From NCBI GenBank assembly GCA_030220185.1, contig JASPKZ010004568.1, positions 563,501 to 627,500 of the forward strand: 64,000 bases of DNA, written 5' to 3'. Of the stretch, positions 30,430-41,769 are shown one piece after another. Position 1 is the stretch's first letter. Each line of letters opens with the position of its first letter. The translations under genes and the position numbers were made by a program. The notes beneath the pieces were generated by a model. That model made no database searches. It saw only the letters and a list, made by a program, of their open reading frames with translations, and had not been told where the DNA came from. Source of the DNA: Diploptera punctata (Eukaryota > Arthropoda > Insecta > Blattodea > Blaberidae).

Positions 30430-31690
30430 CCTCTTCTTCTTTGATTTCACCGCTTCAAGTTTTTCTGAAGTGGGTTGAAACTTTTCTATCTTGATTGTCA
30501 CTCTTCACCAGTGCCGCCTCTTCTTAGCATTAAACAGTAGTCAGACAAAATTGTTGTATTCCACCATCTCTGATATCTCTTTTCCATATCCTTGATGTCC
30601 AGGAGCAAACGTTTGCCTTGTTCTTCATAGTAATCGCCGAGATTCTCAAGGAAAAATCAATATGTGAACCTAGGACATGAAGCATCGCACTCAAGTTATA
30701 TTCTTTTCTAGTTCTTCTTATTCTTCACTTCATGGGCTAGGCAGAATGCCTGTTCCGCCTCACAGTTGTTTTGTCCATCTTTTCACTGGCCTTTTGATAA
30801 TTGCGAGTTAGATATATTCCAACTTAAATTCTACCCCCCTTAAAGATAAAACTTTTGTAGAATCTCATAGCCAACCGGACCCTTTATAAATATTATAATA
30901 ATTACACATACATTACAGGAACATTTTAAGTCCCCCCTACAACGCTAACAGAAATCCAAATAAAAGTTTATTTTACAACCAATTCTTATTAATAAGTGAT
31001 ACACCCGTTGTTTTGTCCATCTTTTCACTGGCCTTCCTACATTCCTTGAACCTCTTGGTTTGTAGTTAAATGCTGCTTTTGTAATTTTGTTATACTCATT
31101 ATTGCTACATGTCTAAACAATTTATTTCTATATTCTTTGATTTTATCATTCAATGGATATATATATTTAACTCTGTTCTTATCTATTCATTCATTATCCG
31201 ATTTAATCTCGTGCAGTCCTTTGTTCTTCTAATGAAGTAAATTTCTACGCTTTGTCTTCTACTTTGTAGTATTTTGATCATTTTCAAAGTTTTACTCCCA
31301 TGCCAATGATTTATAAAACTTCAATCTAGGATCTCTTCTTGTTTCGTTATTTAATGTTTTTTTTTTGTCTAATGCCACCATGTTGTCATTCATGACATTT
31401 TTTATGACATTCTGGTTAACGTTTTATGTATAGTTACGAATATCATATCATTAAACGTTTCAAGACTGTTTTAATAATGGTTTTGCAGTTTGGATATTTG
31501 TTGTTGCACCAAAACGTGGCCACAACTTCATTCAACAAAGCTCAAACCATTTTTCCTCACGATTCATTATACTTTCAATCAATTGTCTTTCATTAAATGT
31601 CTTATTTGCGGTCCTGCCAAGATCCCATCTCTAAGATTCTCGTAAGATACTTTAGGAAATTTTGTTTCAAAGTGCTGGATGCAATTGCCG
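30430..31690 (-). pseudogene. Pseudogene of an insect repeat-associated protein, split by a LINE
   Basis: Two minus-strand blocks in the right order. Block 1 (31680-31450): 'QHFETKFPKVSYENLRDGIL', then 'AGPQIRHLMKD' and, after a stop, '...NEVVATFWCNNKYPNCK'. Block 2 (30695-30440): 'LGSHIDFF', 'ENLGDYYEEQGKRLLLDIKD', 'MEKRYQRWWNT', 'LSDYCLMLRR'. I recognise the pair G-P-Q-I-R ... E-N-L-G-x-x-S-E-E-Q-G-E-R ... D-Y-C-W as a multi-copy insect protein of unknown function that behaves like a mobile-element protein in many genomes. Between the blocks sits an RTE tail. Stops and shifts make it dead. Confidence 0.6.
30700..31400 (-). pseudogene. RTE-type LINE tail inserted in the pseudogene
   Basis: Minus-strand, heavily shifted RT C-terminus ending 'AAFNYKPRGSRNVGRPVKRW', followed by the 3' sequence GGCATTCTGCCTAGCCCATG and a GAA-rich tail at about 30700-30720. 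A 213-bp insertion (30794-31006) flanked by a perfect 29-bp direct repeat interrupts it just after the RW motif. Confidence 0.65.
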
Positions 31691-31699
31691 CATTTGAAT

Positions 31700-32460
31700 T
31701 TGTCAATAAACCGAGGTGGAATACGAATGACAAATTTAGAGTGTCAAGTTATCGCATGTTCCGCTACTAACATTCATCAGACTTTTGCAGTGCTTTAAAT
31801 ATCTGAGTGGAATTTTGAAGAGTTTTGTTTAATGAACTCTACGCTCACTGCCCTTCCAGAATATGACGCGAGACTTCCTATAAAGGATCCAAAGCTGAAT
31901 CACACAATGAAGCTTGCACCACAGTATTTTCTGAAGTGAGACATGTGATAAAAATGAATCTCTGAAATCAGCTTCAGATTTAAGTCGAGAAAGTAGTGAT
32001 TCTGTCTCTGAGGATGATAACTTATAAGATTGATTGAAATACAAATTTTTAAAGATTCTACATGTGTTTTTACTATATATGCATTTTATTATGTAAATAC
32101 GTCAATTGTATAGCTTTAAGTAGCGAGTTTCAAATAATAATATATTGGTTTCTGGAAATTTGGGACAAAAAAACGGGATAACTCCATATCACATATTCTT
32201 TTTTTATTTGAGAACGAATGAACATATTATTTTGTTGTTAATGTGACGTCCCAAACAGCATATGTAAATACCACAACATTATATCTTATTCAAAATTTTT
32301 AAAGTTGTTTTTTCTCTCTCTTGAAAAAAGTGAGTTACCCCCTTTTTGCATCGAGTTCTTCAATTAATCAGTTTGCTAGTACACTATCAAAATTCATAAT
32401 ACAATTCTGCTGCTATATTAGTGAGAATACTTAGTTATAAAATTATGATTTAATACATGT
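31700..32460. other. No supported gene
   Basis: A 71-codon minus-strand frame at 31829-32044 lies upstream of, and in the same orientation as, the split pseudogene and may be a decayed N-terminal part, but I see no motif. The rest is AT-rich. Confidence 0.35.
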
Positions 32461-32464
32461 GGGC

Positions 32465-33430
32465 CTAAGTCTTCCTGCTGATGAAGGAACTAGTTGCAAA
32501 ATATCTATAGCATTAAAAAATAAGGAACTTGAGGAATTGAAGATAAGGAAACTGATACAAGAATATGAAAAATGGGGTTTAAATATTTATCTAAAAAAGA
32601 TCGTATGGGTATTTTAGGGAATTGAATAATAAAGCATTGAGAAGAATATGTATAAAATCAAAATAACAGAGTTGTAATCAGGAATATGAAATTAATTCAA
32701 CAATTAACATATGTATATCTCGATTAAATATTATTTTTTGGGATACCGATAACACAATAGAACAAAAACGAACATTTATAATGCAATTAAGAGAAAAAAT
32801 ATATCCCTTAGAGACGTGACATTTGAGAGCAAAACAATAGATACATTGAAGAGGTGGATTCCAAATCGAACTAAGTCAAAAAAGTACGTTTTCAGGAGAG
32901 CAATAAAACATAAATAATAAAAATAATGGTGCTGAATGCCTGAATAAATTTTAACATTTAAAATCGACATTACCTAATTGAATTTTAGTTATATTTTGTT
33001 ATTCAACCTGAGTATCATGTATAGGAGAATACACTAAGCAGCATAAGCAAAAAATCACAAAAATTTGATTTAGTTGGTTTTGGAATCGACTTCTTCAATT
33101 ACGTTCGACAGAAATGGATATCTGACGATGATCATCAATAAACTTTCAGGAGACAGAAAGTTGAAAATAACGTCATAGGAGAAAATAAATATGAAAGTGA
33201 AATGATCCATAGTTGAAACTAAAAAAAATAGGAAGGCTTGGGTATATGAAAAGGATGATAGGAGACAGATTAGCGAAGAAGATTTGTAAATATAATGTAA
33301 CATGACGAAGAAACAGACGAAGATCAAAACTAACATGGACACAAGGAATATTCACAACAATGAAAGAAAGAATTGCAGAAAGGGAAGTGGAACATGAAGA
33401 CGGAATGTAGAATGCCTGTTGAATCATGTT
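32465..33430 (+). pseudogene. RTE-type LINE, decayed RT C-terminal half
   Basis: Plus strand in several frames: 'YEKWGLNIYLKK' (the W-G-L-x-I-N-x-x-K-T segment), 'ICISRLNIIFWDTDNT' (I-S-x-L-N-x-x-L-W-x-x-x-I-T), 'IYPLET', and far downstream 'RRNRRRSKLTWTQGIFTTMK' with 'ERIAEREVE', matching the G-R-R-R-x-G-R-P-x-x-x-W end. Minus-strand hydrophobic frames at 33070-33427 are shadows. Older than most RTE copies here. Confidence 0.6.
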
Positions 33431-33529
33431 ATAGGCACAGGGAAGATATCAAAGACATTTTAAATTCTGAAAATAATAATATTAATAATAATATAAATAT
33501 CTTTTGACATTGCCACCAGGTTGTCTTTA

Positions 33530-33830
33530 CAGCATTTCTGGTATTCTCTCCTGGTACGGCGGAATTGCATCCGACTTCTTAAGATGGGGCGCCTGGTAGG
33601 CGGCGTTACGTTTCTCGAGTGACATGGTAGGTGATGAATAATGATGACGCACCAGGAGAGTCCTTATATCTGATCTTAACCTAAATCCAAACCATGGTCG
33701 ACCATAGATATAATTTCCTTCAAGAAAAAATTACTGTGGTGTCACCGGGAATTGAACCTGAGACCCCATGATCTATAATTAGATGCTCTGACCGCTAGTC
33801 CATAAGACTGGGCACCATAACAAAAATTGT
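33530..33830 (-). mobile_element. tRNA-derived SINE (family C), copy 1
   Basis: Minus-strand head GGACTAGCGGTCAGAGCATC with A box and B box GGTTCAATTCCC, then a conserved body: GGTTTGGATTTAGGTTAAG, ACTCTCCTGGTGCGTCATCA, TTATTCATCACC, AACGTAACGCCGCC. Two other copies at 34811 and 43482 share this body. About 300 bp, full length or close. Confidence 0.8.
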
Positions 33831-33836
33831 TATTAT

Positions 33837-33841
33837 TATCC

Positions 33842-33881
<40 letters not shown>

Positions 33882-33945
33882 TGTAATTATTATCATCACC
33901 TTTATTATTATTATTGATATTATTATTATTATTATTATTAAATAA
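33837..33945. repeat. (ATT)n arrays
   Basis: Two interrupted ATT arrays next to the 5' side of the SINE. Confidence 0.9.
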
Positions 33946-34810
33946 AATTCTGTCTATATCTGTATAATTGTATGATTGTTCCCAGTTACAGCTGCCTTAC
34001 TTCACTATGCTGGGACATTTTGCAAACAAACCTTTCTTTGATTCGATGCAGTGAACTACAAGAACTGATTACTAATGTCATTAATTGAACTGAATCTATT
34101 GACGGTTACAACAATCTGAAATGTTTGTGTTTGAAACGAGGTTTTCATCGAGTTCGGACGAGCACTTGGACAGAATGACAACAGAGCACTTGAACAAACC
34201 GCGAAGCTTCATTAACAACTAGGAAATAGGCTAAGTACATGAGGAGGGAGTGAGGGGTATCTGTGAATATGTATGCTGATGAAACATGCCATCACTCTTG
34301 TCCGTACGCTGGAGTACGTCTCTTTAGAGGCCGGCACCTGTCAACCAAGACATGGAATCCACTTGTGACAGCACAAACATTTAACAACACAATCCATCAT
34401 TAAATGCTGCATCAATCATTAAACAGTATGCATCCAGGCCTTGTCAACGTATGCGCAATCTAATTTGGACGTGATATTAGCATACTGAAGAATAGACTGA
34501 TGGTAAAACGTTGACTGGGCTCATTTCACACTTGGCTTGGTTTAACGGCATGATCATGCCCCAAGTAATCATATACAAACATTAGTTTTATCCAAGGCCA
34601 TATATGCATAATAATGCGATAGCTATCTACATATTCATTCTACTGTTTACCAAGTCATTCCATTACATAGCGTTTCATTAAAGAAGAAAATTGTTTGTGC
34701 CCAGATATAAATTCGGAGCGTAATTTGTAACACCTCTTTTTTTTTAAACACTGTGGTCTAATGTAACGTATGTTCCAACTTACATTCAACTCTGATTTTA
34801 TATTAAATGG
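33946..34810. other. No recognisable gene
   Basis: Mixed composition, no long frames and no motif recognised. Confidence 0.5.
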
Positions 34811-35095
34811 AATAATGACCAGCCTCATTGATTAGTGGTCAGAGTTTCTCACTATAGTTCATAGAGGCCAGGCTCGATTATAGGACAGACCTAAAATATT
34901 TTATTTTAGGGTAAATTATTCCAGTAGTCACCCTTGATCTGGATTTAGATTTAATTTAGATTTAAAGACTCACATTGTTCTTCATTATTATTCATCACCT
35001 ATTACATCATCCGAGCTACGTAAATCCACCGTTCAGGCGCCCCAAATTAACAAGTGCGTCACAATTCCGCCAATTCCAGGAGGATGTACTATAAA
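34811..35095 (+). mobile_element. SINE family C, copy 2 (diverged)
   Basis: GATTAGTGGTCAGAGTTTCTC (A box side) and GGCTCGATTAT (decayed B box), then GATTTAGATTTAATTTAGATT, TTCATTATTATTCATCACC, and GGCGCCCC...CAATTCCGCCAATTCCAGGAG as in the other copies. The most diverged of the three. Confidence 0.7.
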
Positions 35096-35159
35096 TGGCA
35101 TAAAGGCAATATGGTAGCATTGTTAAAAACTGAAATAATTAAATTAAATTCATATTTAC

Positions 35160-35460
35160 AGCGAGATACGTGAAATGTATTGGAAACCAAATCTAATAAG
35201 AACATTTATGTCTCATACTACGATGAACAGGACATGTGGCACGAATGTGGAATGAGTGAGTGACATGGAAACTCCCTATAAGAAAACCAGAGGCAATGCG
35301 CATGACATTTGAGAATAATATTAACCATTATTGAAGGACGTAAATTAAACAGGGGATGATTAAAAAATATCGACTCAGGATAGGGATGAATGCAGAGCTT
35401 ATGCCAGCGCGACCAAGAATCTCTGGTTTCGACAGTACCAGTGAGTTAGAGTTATATACA
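35160..35460 (+). pseudogene. RTE-type LINE, RT extreme C-terminus
   Basis: Same family as at 4210: ACATGTGGCACGAATG ('HVARM'), a broken 'NNINHY' helix, 'GDD/N-W', then GAGCTTATGCCAGCGCGACC ('RAYASAT') and AGTGAGTTAG, the family's stop region. Riddled with stops. Confidence 0.65.
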
Positions 35461-35465
35461 CTTTA

Positions 35466-35675
35466 GTAACACGCCGCGTCTTATCGTAGTTGTTTAAGCG
35501 AATACATTACAAGCTGGAAAGTGGCGGCTTGAGTCCCAGAACTAAACCTTCAGGTGGAATGATGTTGATGTGGTCGCTTCAGCCCCTAAAGTAAACGAGT
35601 AACAAACATTTGTACTAGGGCTAAAGGCTGCCGTCACGCAAGGCTGGCAACCCCTAAGTGGGTGACAACGGTGAA
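35466..35675 (+). mobile_element. tRNA-derived SINE (family D), copy 1
   Basis: Decayed head (GTAGTTGTTTAAGCG as A box; GGCGGCTTGAGTCCC as B box) then a body with TTGTACTAGGGCTAAAGGCT and GCCGTCACGCAAGGCTGGCA shared with the copy at 37238-37480. Confidence 0.65.
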
Positions 35676-35679
35676 AAAT

Positions 35680-36350
35680 AAAATGTGAAAAGAGGCTTGC
35701 TCAGATCTGTACCTCTTCCGAGCTAATTCCAGTTGTACTGTAAAGATGTACGATTGCATTTTCATTGATGGAGTAATGGTTCTACCTTTAAGCGTGTAAT
35801 AACACGTAGTTCGTTCTATAATAGTCGAAATAAAGGAAATAAAATTATATACTATTTAGCACATGTCTATATAAATTTAATGAAAGAATCTTAAAATATA
35901 TAATTATAATTTCAATAGATGAAATAAGCATTCTTATGCACGCGCAATGCGGAATACATTGGAATATATATTGTTTCAAAGTGGCCGCTTTCTCTACAAT
36001 TTATTTAAACATTAAAAAAAATAATTTCAAAAACGGAGAGAAATAAATTATTTGTAAATTTTGAAACATTATAGTGAAAACTATCCAACATTAGCCATTG
36101 AGGATGCGTTGGAAGTAACAGCATAATTTACAGATAAGTCAGCATAGAGCATATATTCTGCTCGTAATGAAGTTTGAAAACAAAATATATCAACGCGAAG
36201 TAAAAAGCATATATGTCTGATTAGGTAGGCCATATATAATTTTTGTCACGAATGAATAATGTTCTAATTATTGATAACATTTAACCTAGTAGTCAGTTTT
36301 ATTTCACGTAAAATATTATGCTTCTTAAAAACAATGTTTCTATAGTTCAC
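35680..36350. other. No recognisable gene
   Basis: AT-rich, featureless to my reading. Confidence 0.5.
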
Positions 36351-36539
36351 AGTTCACTCATATGGCGAGTAAAAGCAGTACCACGGTTCCTCCAATACAC
36401 AGAGTTGGTTGAGTATACCTTGTGCAAGTTTGTTTACGGAACAACTGGATCTTTGCTCGGAATTAGTACAGTGCATAGTTTTAGGAAACAAACTAATTGG
36501 TGACAGTTGCTGCGACATTTCAGGCCATGTTCCATGGTA

Positions 36540-36975
36540 AGATGAGATGGCTGTGAAAATAATAGAAAATAATATATTGAATCCACAATTTCGACGGTCA
36601 CTGAGAAGAATAATGACACTCCCTATGCCGTTTAGATCCAGGTGCAACCCCACCTGCATGGGAGTGAGATATGCTGAAATTATGTCCAAATTTATCGATA
36701 TTATTGTTTAATATAGCGCTTTGGGGCCCGCTATATAATTCGTGATAGAATCTTTCACATTCAAGCCCACGTTTGGACTCTTAGAGCCTGTCGATGTGAT
36801 TAGCAAAACACAAATACAAGAAGATAGAAAACGACTTACTGTAGTGTCAAATCCACGATTTTTGTGTTCACTGAGATTAATTGTGAGAGTCCCGATGACT
36901 TTTGGATGCAGGCTTCGCCTCCATAGGATGGTATTCAATAACGGGATGTCCAAAATTAGCCTATCTATTAGGGGT
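36540..36975. repeat. Diverged tandem pair sharing a reading pattern
   Basis: Segments near 36540-36690 and 36830-36965 align as diverged direct repeats. On the minus strand they read 'IGSVIILLSDRRNCGFN' and 'IGTLTINLSEHKNRGFD'; on the plus strand 'NPQFRRSLRRIMTLP' and 'NPRFLCSLRLIVRVP'. Conserved pattern in both directions makes the coding strand uncertain. No family recognised. Confidence 0.45.
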
Positions 36976-37182
36976 CTAATCCATGGTTTTCAACGACACT
37001 AGACTAATTTTTGACTGGAGTTTTGGTATGTATGAGTGGTGGGATGACGAGTCGGTTGATATTGGGATGCTTCACGGAATTTTCTGTGGGCTGGCTTTAT
37101 AAAGATTAATGTGTGTCAAGATTTTAAGGTATGATTCTAAAATCAAATTAAAAATTGTGTTAATTTTTATTATTTGTGGTGC

Positions 37183-37183
<1 letters not shown>

Positions 37184-37235
<52 letters not shown>
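37184..37235. repeat. (TA)n microsatellite
   Basis: About 26 TA units immediately before a family D SINE. Confidence 0.95.
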
Positions 37236-37237
<2 letters not shown>

Positions 37238-37480
37238 GGCACGCCGTGTGTAGTAGTTAAGGCACTGCGTTAGAAGCCGGTAGGTCCCGGTGGGGTTACG
37301 ATTTTTAAACTGACCCAAATCTTCTGGCGGCACCATGGTCCCCGGGGTCGACTCAGCCTCTAACGGAAATGAGAACCAGGTGCTTGTTCTAGGGGTAAAG
37401 GTGGCCGTCACGCAGAGCTGATAACCCGGCTGACATCAAGTACCGATTGTCAAAAAAGGCCTGTAGTGGGATCATTGTAC
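37238..37480 (+). mobile_element. tRNA-derived SINE (family D), copy 2
   Basis: Head: GTGTAGTAGTTAAGGCACTG (A box region), AGCCGGTAGGTCCCGG, and GGGGTTACGAT as a decayed B box; body with CTTCTGGCGGCACCATGG, CTAGGGGTAAAGGTGGCC and GTCACGCAGAGCTGATAACC. Followed by a second (TA)n at 37483-37504. Open frames across it are chance. Confidence 0.75.
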
Positions 37481-37509
37481 CTTTATATATATATATATAT
37501 ATATAAACA

Positions 37510-38077
37510 GGATTGTACTCCGGGGATGGTTTAACTATGTGTGTCCACGGATAAGGTACATGGACAAATTGTTGCACCGGACTAGTTGGGTTCAGGTTTT
37601 CGGTAAAACAAGGATTTATATCTCGGGAATCCTTGATGAAGGATATTCACTGGGGATAGATAGCAGACTCGGTGTGATATCTTGAAATTGACGTTCCACT
37701 TTAATTGGCAGTTTGACTTACATTTGTCTTATTTGACGACGACTTGACATGAAGGGTGTTGGTGGCCGGAAACGTATATTTATCATTTACTGCACTTGTT
37801 TAAATAATTATTCTAACTTCAACGTTTGAGTCAAATAAATGCGCTATCACTTATTATAGTGGCTTGACTTTGAAGGGTCTAAATTGGCAATATTTATTAC
37901 ACTGAAAAAGTGCGCTCTGAATGATAGCGCTGAAACTTGGACAAAGCGATGTGCCTATTCGGCGGCACTCGCGCTTCTGACTTTAATTTTCGCTTAGGAT
38001 GAATATTTATTTTCTCTGAGTGGGCCGGCATCCGTCCCTTCCACCAAAAGTCTTAGCGTCTCACAAAAAGTTCATAT
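37510..38077. other. No recognised gene
   Basis: Moderate GC, short frames only. No motif recognised. Confidence 0.45.
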
Positions 38078-38790
38078 GTTACAACAATTTTGATTTGTAA
38101 CTCGTACCTTGAGGGCGTTGTCGGGGGTGTTAAACTTAAACGTTTATGGTCATATCCCCTCCCTTTAAATTAGTTGCACCCTAATATCAAATTTCCAGGG
38201 TTGTCCATATGAGAGTAATATTTACTAGGGCGGATTTCGTTTGTCGGCATCTACCTTATGCCGCCAAAGAAGGCCCCTGCGGTTAGTGCGCAAGTTCTAG
38301 TTAATTGGTTTGTGATGGCTTTTTTTCGTAGCTTGTCTAGGAAAATCCGGTCGCTTGTTCGCTTATTGTAAGTAGTTTTTGGATTTGGCTACTGTATTTA
38401 CAAGTGAATAATAGCGCAGTCTTGTAATTTCCGTCTTCAAAGGAAACTGCACACTTTTTCTCCATTGCATAAGGGCTTACCGTCGCATTTTATGTTGTTT
38501 ACTAGTGTGGTTCACCACAATAGCAAAGGTTCAGTCTATGACCGAGCGCTAATCACTTGGTACTACAGTTTTATTTATTGCATATGAAATTGTGTTATGG
38601 TAGGTTATATCATTTTGATTTTCTTACCAATGAATTCCTATTTTAATTCCATTTCATTAGAATATAAATATGCCCTATTTCTCATAATACTTACAAGTTA
38701 ATAAATTATTCACCCTTAATAAAAGTCCTTATTTTTGTGTGTAAAGGAGGCTGAGTGAATGAATGGGTGCAATATATAATGGCGACGAGA
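38078..38790 (+). repeat. Weak LTR candidate with primer-binding-like site
   Basis: TGTTACAACA start (38078), AATAAAAG polyadenylation-like signal (about 38720), a TGCA end (about 38770) and, six bases on, TGGCGACGAG (about 38781), which resembles a tRNA primer site as at 20612. The distance between TGCA and that site is longer than usual and no partner LTR is present, so this is only a candidate. Confidence 0.25.
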
Positions 38791-38899
38791 TTCCAACAAA
38801 TGGGAATTCAAGTGTTAGATATTGTGTTATCAAAATCAGTCATTTCGTTTCAACATTAATATAAAATACACAAGCATGCGAAATAAGCAGATAACATTT

Positions 38900-40480
38900 A
38901 TTTACTTTTTATTTCTCATTGTTCACCATTAACATTAATTTATCTTCCTCAAATCCTTATTAACATTATTCCGCCACCTCATTCTTGGCATCTCCCCTTT
39001 CTTGTAGATTGGGTACGATAGTCGATCTTTTCCACTCATTTGGAAGAGCATTTTGTTTTTTCCAAACCATATTAAGCAACCAACGTACCTTGTTCCATAC
39101 ATTTTTCTCCCCTAGGTTTTCTTTTATTTTTATTTTATGTTGTTTCTGCTAGGATCCCACCTGAACCTGATCTATCGCCATTCAACCTCAACTCTGATCT
39201 ATCGCCAGTTCTGTGACTATCTAATTGCACTTGGTTCTGTGACTATCATTTCCGATGTCTGTAAAACTCATATTCGATATCCTGTTCTGCATGCACATTT
39301 AATAGCTGATTTATGTGCATTTTCCATCTATTTAATATAGCTACTCCCGGAATCCTTCAATCACAACATCCCGTTCTAATTCCTAATTATGTTTGTTCTA
39401 TCTTGAAATACTTTCTTGTCTATTCTAATTCCGTTCTCCAATTCTCTTAAGTTACTACTTTTTGCATTAATTTCAAGTTCACTAATTTTATCTCACATCC
39501 TCTTTTTTTACTTTTTAATAATTTGTGGTTTCCCGCCGAATGCTACTCAATTTTCTAAATTTACTTAATTTTGCTCGCGTAACTTATTAATTTTTGCAAA
39601 CTTTTTCTTATAATATCATAACACATTCTTCATCCAACAATTTTTAAATAACCTACTGACTAATGCTGACAGTTATATCTTACAGGCTACCATTCCTTAT
39701 TTATGTCATATTCTTCTTCGGTTCCCAAATTCTCACCAGAAGATTTCCGTATTTCAAATCTATTAGCAGAATCGATTTGGTATTTTTGACACAGTCCATT
39801 TTTCTCAAGTATTTAATTTAAAACATTCAGAATCATCGTTAGGGTTTGCTCCTCTCATAAGCGATAACACTTGTCTGATTTTTGTCCTGGCAATATGATG
39901 AACCGGATTACAGTCTGTTCCTCTAATTAATTTAACATCGATGATAATATTGTGCTAGCTTTCGTCCACTAATACAAGATATATCTGGTTCCGAATTTCA
40001 CCGTCCTGAGAATGCATATACGTATGCTGGAAAGTTGTGCTCTTAACAACGAGATTCGTTTATATGGGAAAGGTGACTAATCTTTTTCATCTTGTTGCCT
40101 GGATGTAATTTCCCCTTATATTTTTGCATTAAAATCATCTAAGATAATTTTAATATGACATCGTGAATTACTATCAAATACACATTCTAATTTTCCATAG
40201 AACGCATCATTCATCTTGTCATCCTTATCTTCCGTGTGACCATGCATATTTACGGTTACAAAATATTGTTGTTCTCCCTTTACTATTTATATGATATCTT
40301 ATCTCTCACAAACTTATCTCGGATAGCGTAGAAGATTCTTCTTCGGACTAAAAAAAAAGGGTTCCAAATTCAGGCCTTGCTGCCCCCCGGTAGTATAATT
40401 AAAAGCTTCCTAGTCCATGATTGTTGCCTTCTCCTGGCCATCTAACGTCCTGTAAAGCGACTATGCACCAAGCTAAATAA
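38900..40480 (-). mobile_element. RTE-type LINE with endonuclease and an internally deleted RT
   Basis: The only copy here that keeps the 5' endonuclease. Minus strand: 'IVALQDVRWPGEG' (E of catalytic E-x-R in the L-Q-E-x-R-W motif is here D), 'GLGSF', 'RRRIFYAIRDKF', 'VNMHGHTEDKDD' (Y-A-P-T-E), 'KIILDDFNAKI' (G-D-F-N with G to D), then a linker 'ELEINAKSSNLRELENGIR', and RT start 'NKVRWLLNMVWKKQNALPNE' with 'WKRSTIVP'. Right after this it changes to 'PRMRWRNNVNKDLRKI', the element's extreme C-terminus, so the polymerase core is deleted. Many stops. Confidence 0.75.
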
Positions 40481-40737
40481 ATATATTCTATTCTATATCT
40501 AATATGTAATGTCCTAAGTTTCGATATTACTAGGAACATGTCCCTATGTTTGGGCCTTTCGCATGGATTCCCTGAAGTAGTCCCCCAACAGAACCGAATG
40601 GGGCTATTTTACCTCCGGAAAATTTTACCCGACTGGAACCCATGATATATATATATATAATATATTATATATACAGGTATCTATGTTTGACCATATATTT
40701 AGTATTAATATTATTATTTACAGCCCAGTTTCTTAAT

Positions 40738-41420
40738 TTTATTCATAAGTAATGCCACGAGTGATTTCCAAATTATCGATAAATTCACGATTCATGAAGT
40801 GAGGAGGGAATTTATCTACAGAATTTGGAAATCAAGAGTGGCATTTGTTAGGACTATTTAACGAATACAATTAAGCTGTTTACTCAGAAGTCATTATTTA
40901 ATATAGTTATTTTAAAATATTTATATATTTAATGTAAACGGCGATGTTTAAAAACAAGTGAGAAACTTTTATTATGTTTCATTTGTTCATCACTGCAACC
41001 AAATCATATTATTTGTTGCCAAAAGATCACAATAATGTAAGAATGCACCCTAGTGGTGGAAAAATGAAAACACATCAAACTATATATTATTTAATATCCG
41101 ATGTCCTATGATGCTAAAATAGGTAAATTTATATTTTCTGGAACGTTATTACCTGGCAAATAATACGTTTAAGAAAGTAGACGCAAGAGTGGTTTTCTTT
41201 TTATTGTGATGCAGTCAATTGCTACAAAACGTTTTTCTAGTATCTCTCGCAAATCATAGTTCTGGTTACATTCGTGCACTATATACCAATCTGCGAGCTA
41301 CTTGATATACATGAAAGAGATAAAGTCGAGGTGAAAAACGAACTATGAATTGGGGTTGTAAATCAAAATTCAAACCTTGACATGTGATTGGTCCTTGACT
41401 GCTCTTTGGCGCAATGAGAT
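40738..41420 (+). repeat. Terminal-hairpin repeat family, copy 2
   Basis: ATAAGTAATGCCACGAGTGA start, the same ~95-bp foldback (closing at AAGAGTGGCATT), then the shared body to about 41290, joined through a shortened middle to the inner segment (TGATTGGTCCTTGACTGC). Same orientation as copy 1 and about 80-85% identical by eye. Confidence 0.8.
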
Positions 41421-41689
41421 TAAACATTAAGAGCTAGAAAATCTGTTGGCTTTTGATACATCGAGGCTATCGGCATAATAATCCCTCCCATCACACGTAG
41501 ACCTTAACAACAGCATAAATAAGACCTCGCGGCCTATCGCATAATAATACAAAATCATCACACATAGACCTTAACAACAGCCCGCTAATTACCACTTTGT
41601 TGCGAGTGTCGTCCTCATCCCTTAAAGTTTTAATGGCATGCTCATGTAATATTATATAGCGCAGGAGAAATTAATAAAATAAATTAATT

Positions 41690-41765
41690 TAATATTGAGA
41701 TGTATGGAGAGCTTATGTCCGCGCGACCATGACATTTTGATTGGATAGTATGAGTTAGTTAAATG
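41690..41765 (+). pseudogene. RTE-type LINE, last ~75 bp
   Basis: GGAGAGCTTATGTCCGCGCG ('WRAYVRAT') and TATGAGTTAGTTA: the end of the RTE family seen at 4210, preceded by unrelated DNA. Confidence 0.6.
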
Positions 41766-41769
41766 CACA

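Noticed and set aside
30800..30990. G6 runs on the minus strand as polypurine tracts of an LTR element
   Set aside because: No TG...CA unit or pol sequence adjoins them; better explained as part of the 213-bp insertion.
33070..33427. Two hydrophobic minus-strand frames like membrane proteins
   Set aside because: Shadows of a plus-strand, purine-rich LINE tail.
38151..38290. Minus-strand AAAGGGAGGGGATA as a polypurine tract before an LTR
   Set aside because: Upstream minus-strand sequence shows no pol end and no matching LTR termini were found.
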